Below, one piece after another: positions 32,783 to 37,248 of a stretch of DNA of 37,248 bases. Source of the DNA: Dehalococcoidia bacterium (lineage in GTDB: Bacteria > Chloroflexota > Dehalococcoidia > Lucifugimonadales > Lucifugimonadaceae). Under the pieces are notes generated by a model. It saw only the letters and a list, made by a program, of their open reading frames with translations, made no database searches and was not told where the DNA came from. A program made the position numbers and the translations under genes. The stretch lies in assembly GCA_022824185.1 (NCBI GenBank), contig JAJEAU010000012.1, forward strand, positions 1-37,248. Reading direction: 5' to 3'. Within the stretch, counting starts at the first letter, position 1. Each line of letters starts with the position of its first letter.

Positions 32783-33877
32783 ATGCTCGAACGATTCAAG
32801 GTACCGGAAGCCGACCGTGTCTATGTGATGCCGGAGGCAATGCATCGTGTCACCAAGGACATCTTTCTGAAGATTGGACTGAACGACGATGCCGCGCAGG
32901 ACTCCACCGATGTGTTACTCGGGAATGACCTGAGAGGCAACGAATCTCACGGAGTCTCAAATGGGTTGCGGGGTTATGTGCGTGGGTACGCAGAGAATAA
33001 GTTGAATCCTCGGACTGAATGGGAGGTGGTGCGCGAGACGAGCACGACGGCGAACATCGACGCTAAAGATGCGCTTGGAGTTCATGTTGGACCGACGGCG
33101 ATGGAGATGGCGATCGAGAAGGCACAGCAACATGGCGTCGGTGTGGTGACTGTGTTCAATACAGGTCACCTGGCTGGTTGCAGTCACTACGTCTATCAGG
33201 CGATTGAGGCCGGAATGATCGGTCACACGATGACGGCCGGTGGAGCCGGCATCACGATCCCGACTTGGGGATCTCGCCCGTTCTTGGGCACAAACCCGCT
33301 GGCGTATGGCGCACCAGCTCGGACGATGCCACCGTACATGCTTGACATCGCAACTACGCAGGTTGCCGCGAACAAGATTTGGTTGCTTCGCAGGACGGGT
33401 GCGTCGGTGCTCCCGGGATGGATCACGGATGAGAATTACGAGCCGCGGCTTGAGGAGTCTGAGGCACCGGGCCCGGAGTCGAGGGGCAAGTATGGGATGT
33501 TGCCGATTGGCGGGACGCGTGAGAATGGGTCTCACAAGGGGTTTGGGCTCGGGTTGATGAACGAGATCATGTGCAACGAGCTGACGGGTTTAGGTCCTGG
33601 TCCGTTGAACCCGCATCAAGGCGGTCATTTCTTCGTGGCTTACGACATCGAGGCGTTCACGGACAAAGAAAAGTTCTTGGACGACATGGATGAGCTTCTC
33701 ACGGCGGTGGCAGAGCATCCACCTGGCAAGGGGCATGAGCGGGTCGTATACCCCGGATTGTTGGAGGCTGAGGAGAGTGAAAAGCGGTCGAAGAGCGGGA
33801 TCCCGTACCACACCGAGGTGATCGAGTGGTTTGAGGGGCACTGCGCCGAGGTAGGCGTTGAGTGCGATTTGAGGTAG
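32783..33877 (+). CDS. Malate/L-lactate dehydrogenase family (Ldh_2) oxidoreductase
   Basis: 364 aa. The family, distinct from Rossmann-fold MDH/LDH, reduces 2-keto acids with NAD(P)H; members include malate, sulfolactate, ureidoglycolate and other dehydrogenases. Family motifs are GNESHGVSNGL with His56, FNTGHLAGCSHYVYQA at 125-140, GTNPLAYGAPA, MLDIATTQVA, and MLPIGG with SHKGFGLGL. GAGGGAA stands about 9 bases before the ATG. The D-2-hydroxyacid dehydrogenase follows 36 bp on in the same direction, so both could act on 2-hydroxy/2-keto acids made by the neighbouring aldolases. The substrate is not fixed. Confidence 0.9.
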   Translation: MLERFKVPEADRVYVMPEAMHRVTKDIFLKIGLNDDAAQDSTDVLLGNDLRGNESHGVSNGLRGYVRGYAENKLNPRTEWEVVRETSTTANIDAKDALGVHVGPTAMEMAIEKAQQHGVGVVTVFNTGHLAGCSHYVYQAIEAGMIGHTMTAGGAGITIPTWGSRPFLGTNPLAYGAPARTMPPYMLDIATTQVAANKIWLLRRTGASVLPGWITDENYEPRLEESEAPGPESRGKYGMLPIGGTRENGSHKGFGLGLMNEIMCNELTGLGPGPLNPHQGGHFFVAYDIEAFTDKEKFLDDMDELLTAVAEHPPGKGHERVVYPGLLEAEESEKRSKSGIPYHTEVIEWFEGHCAEVGVECDLR

Positions 33878-33913
33878 TTGGTCGAAGTTTCGTAACGGTC
33901 GAGAAGTAGGACG

Positions 33914-34888
33914 ATGCCTCCCCCGATCAAGTTTGTGTTTATGCCGCCGCAGGATGATTTGACGCGGTGGTTTGCGGCTCGGTTGATGGATTCGATGCCG
34001 GAGTATGTGGTGGTTTCGCCTGAGGATGAGGGCGCGGCAGCTCGTGAGATTGTGGATGCGGATGGGGCTTTTGGATGGGTTTCACCTGAGTTGCTGCCGA
34101 GGGCGAAGAAGTTGCGTTGGTTGCAGAACCCGGACGCGGGGCCGTTCTTTGGGTATTACTACGAGGAATTGGCGAAGCATCCCTGCGTGATCTCTAACCC
34201 TAGGGGCATTTACTTCGATCACATCAGCAATCACATCATGATGTTTGTGTTGGCTTTGTCGCGGGGATTGCCTTGGTATGTCGATGCACAGCAGGAGGGT
34301 CGTTGGGACAGGGATGCTCGGCAGTCGGAGTATGTCGATCTTGGGGAGGCGACGGCTTTGATCAATGGGGTTGGCGGGATCGGTGCGGAGACGGCTCGGT
34401 TGTGCGGGGCGTTTGGGATGCGGGTGATCGGGATCGAGCCGCGGGTTGAGCGCGAGGTTTGGGGAGCGGAGATACATCCGCCAGAGGAGATTGATCGGTG
34501 GCTGCCGGAGGCGGATTTTGTGATCTCGACGGTGCCGCACACTCCGGAGACTGAGGGGATGTTTGATGCGAGGAGATTCGGGTTGATGAAGTCGACGGCT
34601 TATTTCATCAATGTGGGTAGGGGGAAGGTTTGCAGGATTGATGATTTGGCGGATGCGATCGAGGTGGGGGAGATTGCTGGTTGCGGGTTGGATGTTTATG
34701 AGTTTGAACCGTTGCCTGAGGAGCATAAGCTGTGGCGGCTGCCGAACGTTTTGATGACGCCGCATGTTGCGGTGCGGGATGCTGGGAATATTCCTGAGAG
34801 GCGCTTTCAGATTATCTTGGAGAATGCTCGCAGATTTGCTCGTGGCGATGAGTTGATGAACGTGGTGGATAAGGAGCGGTGGTACTAG
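33914..34888 (+). CDS. D-2-hydroxyacid dehydrogenase (NAD-dependent)
   Basis: 324 aa. Interconverts a 2-keto acid and its D-hydroxy acid. The nucleotide-binding loop is NGVGGIG (151-157), and the catalytic triad is Arg236 (NVGRGKV), Glu265 (DVYEFEPLP) and His284 (TPHVAV). The N-terminal substrate domain is divergent, with FGYYYEELAKH and SNPRGIYFDHISNH. GAGAAGTAGG lies just before the ATG. It ends 8 bp from the convergent permease gene, probably without a separate terminator. It forms a two-gene unit with the Ldh_2 dehydrogenase. Confidence 0.92.
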   Translation: MPPPIKFVFMPPQDDLTRWFAARLMDSMPEYVVVSPEDEGAAAREIVDADGAFGWVSPELLPRAKKLRWLQNPDAGPFFGYYYEELAKHPCVISNPRGIYFDHISNHIMMFVLALSRGLPWYVDAQQEGRWDRDARQSEYVDLGEATALINGVGGIGAETARLCGAFGMRVIGIEPRVEREVWGAEIHPPEEIDRWLPEADFVISTVPHTPETEGMFDARRFGLMKSTAYFINVGRGKVCRIDDLADAIEVGEIAGCGLDVYEFEPLPEEHKLWRLPNVLMTPHVAVRDAGNIPERRFQIILENARRFARGDELMNVVDKERWY

Positions 34889-34896
34889 ATCGGGGT

Positions 34897-36633
34897 TTAC
34901 GCGGGTCTTTCGACGTTCACCGTTAGTACGTCGACTCCGTGGTATTTCTGGTGGCGGATCGACGATGAGTAGTGACGGAGGATGCGGAAGGAGACTTCTC
35001 GATCGTCGGTGATGTCGGGGGATTCGCCGAGGTACGCGAGCTGGTCTTCTAGATTTTCGCCGTCGTGCGAGGCGATGAATTCGAGTTCGATCTGGTTGCC
35101 GATTTTGTGTGCGGCCACGGTCAGGTTTTTGGGCTGATCGTCGGTTTCCTCGGTCTCATCGTTGAGGGTGGACAGGGTTTCTTCTCCGACTAGGGCGATT
35201 CGGTTTTGCCCGGATTCGTCCCATCCTGAAGAGGAGGCTGCAGATCGGAGGAAGTCTGTGAGGCGCGGGAGTGCTTCGTTGTCGAGGGTGAGTTTGAGGC
35301 GTTTTCGACGTGGCGAGGTGATTTCGATGAACAGCATTGCAAGGATTGCGACGATGGCGCCAGAGGTCATGCCGTTGCCCAGGAGGATGCCGAGGAAGCC
35401 GTCGCCGAGTTGGTCGGGGAAGATCCACTGGTTCTGGAAGCCGATGCCGATCCAGAATGCGACGCCGACGATGAAGGCTTTTCGATGGTCGATTCCGTCG
35501 TTGACGACGATCTTCATCCCTTGAATGAAGAGTAGTGCGATGAGGACGAGGATGTAGGCGGCGGCGACGGGTGTGGGGATGGCGATGATGACGGCCGCGA
35601 TCTTGGGGAAGAATGCGATGATGATGAAGACAACGCCGATGGCGATGCCGACGCGGCGGGCGGCGACGCCGGTGACTTCGGCAAGGGAGATGCTGGTGGA
35701 GTAGGTTGTGTTGGGCAGCGTTGCGAGGAGTCCGGAGAGGAGATTGCCGACGCCGTCGGTGTTTAGAGCGCCTTGGACAACTCGGTAGTCGGTGGCGCTG
35801 GGATTGCGGCGAGAGACTCTTTGGATGGCGACGCCGTCACCGATTGTCTCGATGGCGCCGACGATGGTGACGATGATGAAAGCGGGGAGGAGGGCCCAGA
35901 ACTCGGTGCCGGGGGTGACGTCGATGCCGGGCCAGGAGCTGAATGGCAGGCCGATCCAGTCGGCGTCGATGACGCTCTGGTAGTCGTAAAGGCCCCACGG
36001 TAATGCGACGATGCAGCCGATTCCGATGCCAATCATCGGGGACCATAGGCGGATCCACGCTGGTCCTCGGAGGAGGAGAACTGCGACGGCGATCATTGTG
36101 ACGATCACTGTGACTGGTGCGGCGATGCTGTCGGTGCCTTCGGGGACGTCGCTGAAGGAGTCGAAGAGGATGGTGATTACGGTGGCTGCGATGAGCATGA
36201 TGACGGTGCCGGCGACCGTCGGGGTGAAGATTCTTCGCAGGAGCGATAGGCGGGCGGCGAGGAGGAATTGGACGAGTGACGAGACGATGATTAGCGATGC
36301 CATCGTTGCGGGTCCGGCGTTCTGGAGGGCTGCGACGCAGATGGCGATGAATGCGGCGGATGTGCCCATGATGAGGACGTATCCGGAGCCGACGCGTCCT
36401 GCTCGGACGACTTGGAGGATGGTGGTGATGCCGCTGATGATGAGGGCGGCGAATACGCCCCATGTGAGAAAGCTGTCAGGTTGATCGGCGATGCGGGCGA
36501 CGACGACGACGGTGAGGACGATAGGGGTGACGATGAGGGCGGCGGCTTGGAGGCCGGCACCGATGGCGATGGGCATCGGCGGCTTGTCATCCGGTTCGTA
36601 GCGAACGTGTTCGTTGTTCGTTGCGTCGACCAA
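34897..36633 (-). CDS. NCS2-type (xanthine/uracil) permease with a C-terminal HATPase-like domain
   Basis: 578 aa. Residues 20-440 form about 12-14 membrane helices of a nucleobase:cation symporter-2 protein, with GAIETIGDGVA (259-269) and PNTTYSTSISL (307-317) as family motifs. Residues 445-578 are soluble and resemble the anti-sigma-factor/histidine-kinase-like ATPase fold: RIALVGEETLSTLND (478-492) at the N-box position, ASHDGENLEDQ at the G1 position and SFRILRHYSSSIRHQKYHG near the end. The usual Asn of the N-box is not evident, so it may be a binding or degenerate domain. TTG start, supported by AAGGA 8 bases upstream. Substrate perhaps a purine or related ring. Confidence 0.87.
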   Translation of the reverse strand: MVDATNNEHVRYEPDDKPPMPIAIGAGLQAAALIVTPIVLTVVVVARIADQPDSFLTWGVFAALIISGITTILQVVRAGRVGSGYVLIMGTSAAFIAICVAALQNAGPATMASLIIVSSLVQFLLAARLSLLRRIFTPTVAGTVIMLIAATVITILFDSFSDVPEGTDSIAAPVTVIVTMIAVAVLLLRGPAWIRLWSPMIGIGIGCIVALPWGLYDYQSVIDADWIGLPFSSWPGIDVTPGTEFWALLPAFIIVTIVGAIETIGDGVAIQRVSRRNPSATDYRVVQGALNTDGVGNLLSGLLATLPNTTYSTSISLAEVTGVAARRVGIAIGVVFIIIAFFPKIAAVIIAIPTPVAAAYILVLIALLFIQGMKIVVNDGIDHRKAFIVGVAFWIGIGFQNQWIFPDQLGDGFLGILLGNGMTSGAIVAILAMLFIEITSPRRKRLKLTLDNEALPRLTDFLRSAASSSGWDESGQNRIALVGEETLSTLNDETEETDDQPKNLTVAAHKIGNQIELEFIASHDGENLEDQLAYLGESPDITDDREVSFRILRHYSSSIRHQKYHGVDVLTVNVERPA

Positions 36634-36767
36634 GTTGAACGTCCTTGATTGCTAGGCGGGCTGTTGATACGTTGTATTGAGATACTTTATCAATCGAAAG
36701 AGGTAAATATCCTATGTGGCGTGTTTTTATGGCCACTTTGGGGTGGCTGGTTTTTTCGTCTCCTCCT

Positions 36768-36796
36768 CCTGCGCCCCTTTTTTGGTGGGGCGCAGG
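36768..36796. repeat. Perfect 10-bp hairpin with T-rich loop
   Basis: CCTGCGCCCC (36768-36777) pairs perfectly with GGGGCGCAGG (36787-36796) around TTTTTTGGT. No gene ends nearby; the closest gene reads away from it. It is likely part of the repeat cluster at the window end. Confidence 0.5.
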
Positions 36797-36860
36797 ATTG
36801 TCCTCACCTTTTGGTGTGACTTGGAGGTTGGGGCATTGGGCTGTATGTTGCCCAGGCCCT

Positions 36861-36892
36861 GAGCTCGGGAGTCAGCGCTGACTTCCGGGCTC
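36861..36892. repeat. 32-bp near-perfect palindrome
   Basis: Two 16-base arms meet without a spacer; the inner 14 bases (AGTCAGCGCTGACT, 36870-36883) are a perfect palindrome, and the outer parts differ at two positions. Such a dyad can be a binding site for a dimeric protein, a cruciform or the remains of an inverted repeat. Confidence 0.5.
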
Positions 36893-36946
36893 CTTCCCTC
36901 TCCATCGCCTCTCGAGTGGTGGATGCGCCTGCCCTGCCCCGCTGGG

Positions 36947-37000
36947 TTCCGGCCTTCGCCGGAATGACGGGGACCGCCTGGATTCCGGCCTTCGCCGGAA
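36947..37000. repeat. Two tandem TTCCGGC-CTTC-GCCGGAA hairpin repeats
   Basis: TTCCGGC and GCCGGAA flank a CTTC loop at 36947-36964 and again at 36983-37000, a 36-base period, each followed by TGAC. This is the widespread interspersed repeat whose translation gives the spurious VIPAKAGIQ peptide. Two units do not make a CRISPR array. Confidence 0.8.
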
Positions 37001-37107
37001 TGACAAGGACGGGGCATGCGCGTCCCCTCGTGTCGAGAGGTCGACCCCGGAGAGGGGTCAAATGCTGCGCAGAGCGGTGTGCAAGACCGCTAGCAACCAA
37101 TACCAGT

Positions 37108-37248
37108 CGCGGCACGCGTCGCCAGACCGCGTGCTTGGATTTCGGCGCGGTGCTTGGGGACACCGTTCGGAGTTCGCCGTTTTCCTTCGATTCACCCTCG
37201 CGGGCTCCTCTCGCGCTGTAGCCTCGCTCTTGTGATGGGCAAGAGTAG
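37108..37248. repeat. Terminal direct repeat, right copy
   Basis: Identical to bases 1-141, with the window ending exactly where the match ends. The sequence before it (up to 37107) and the sequence after the left copy (from 142) would be joined if the molecule is circular. Confidence 0.9.

Larger units (their letters stand above)
36634..37248. other. Gene-free region with repeats and palindromes
   Basis: No gene is supported. The short frames here translate the interspersed repeat (peptides such as VIPAKAGIQ, a well-known spurious product). The region holds a 10-bp hairpin (36768-36796), a 32-bp near-palindrome (36861-36892), two tandem TTCCGGC hairpins (36947-37000), small stems at 37043-37059 (GACCCC/GGGGTC) and 37073-37091 (AGCGGT/ACCGCT), and the right copy of the terminal repeat. 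A weak stem at about 36731-36748 is followed by TTTTTT on the plus strand. Confidence 0.6.

Noticed and set aside
34082..34765. 227-residue minus-strand frame
   Set aside because: Antisense to the D-2-hydroxyacid dehydrogenase, and dominated by Pro, Arg and Leu.
36947..37000. CRISPR array
   Set aside because: Only two units of a hairpin repeat with a 36-base period; no spacer-sized variable units and no cas genes.
37073..37091. tRNA-like anticodon arm
   Set aside because: The AGCGGT/ACCGCT stem with a 7-base loop has no matching acceptor, D or T arm with a TTCGA loop around it.
1..37248. Plasmid or phage genome
   Set aside because: No replication, partition, mobilisation, capsid, terminase, integrase or transposase gene is visible, and several genes are chromosomal housekeeping or catabolic functions.

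Overview
The window looks like a piece of a free-living, heterotrophic bacterial genome, moderately GC-rich and most like the SAR202/Dehalococcoidia-type Chloroflexota. This placement is an inference from gene content: a solute-binding lipoprotein with a long Val/Glu-repeat stalk, paralogous catabolic enzymes (gamma-glutamyltransferases, sulfatases, aldolases, an enolase-superfamily dehydratase, hydroxyacid dehydrogenases), and several start codons lacking a Shine-Dalgarno. No marker gene fixes the taxonomy. The first and last 141 bases are identical, so this is either a circular contig of 37,107 bp closed by a k-mer overlap or a chromosomal piece closed through a repeat. No replication, partition or mobilisation gene is present.

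Layout. 1-865 and 36634-37248 are gene-free and rich in hairpins and interspersed repeats; they join across the ends. 866-1879 (-) is a formylglycine-generating enzyme, which would activate the two cysteine-type sulfatases at 13833-15509 and 17268-18731. 1972-5609 (+) holds a zinc alcohol dehydrogenase, a TIM-barrel sugar isomerase-like protein and a gamma-glutamyltransferase. 13074 down to 5616 (-) is a probable operon: peptide-type ABC binding protein, two permeases, a MetF-type reductase fused to a Cys-rich domain, and an N-acyl-D-amino-acid deacylase. PgpA lies at 13338 (+). 20536 down to 13833 (-) carries EtfB, EtfA, sulfatase, M81 metallopeptidase and sulfatase. 24435 down to 21346 (-) carries a NYN-domain protein, a peroxiredoxin, a CoA-transferase B subunit and a GalD-like dehydratase. 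A second gamma-glutamyltransferase and a nucleoside deoxyribosyltransferase-like gene follow. 27.0-29.1 kb is a small accessory patch (48-residue double-glycine peptide, terpenoid-cyclase-fold protein, ArsR regulator, VOC protein) beside a tRNA-Ala(CGC). Then come an FKBP lipoprotein, three tandem HpcH/HpaI aldolases, an Ldh_2-type dehydrogenase, a D-2-hydroxyacid dehydrogenase and an NCS2 permease with a C-terminal ATPase-like domain.

The strongest new observation is the peroxiredoxin at 23255-23737. It is open from end to end except for one UGA exactly at the peroxidatic cysteine of the PxxxTxxC motif, and a SECIS-like hairpin with a GGU-containing loop starts 13 bases after that codon. This is best read as a selenoprotein, not a broken gene.

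How the genes may work together (inference): sulfatases matured by the FGE desulfate organic sulfate esters; the enolase-superfamily dehydratase and the class II aldolases could convert sugar acids to pyruvate plus an aldehyde; dehydrogenases and ETF take the electrons; the ABC system, deacylase, gamma-glutamyltransferases and M81 enzyme handle peptide- or amide-like compounds. It reads as a scavenger of recalcitrant dissolved organic matter.
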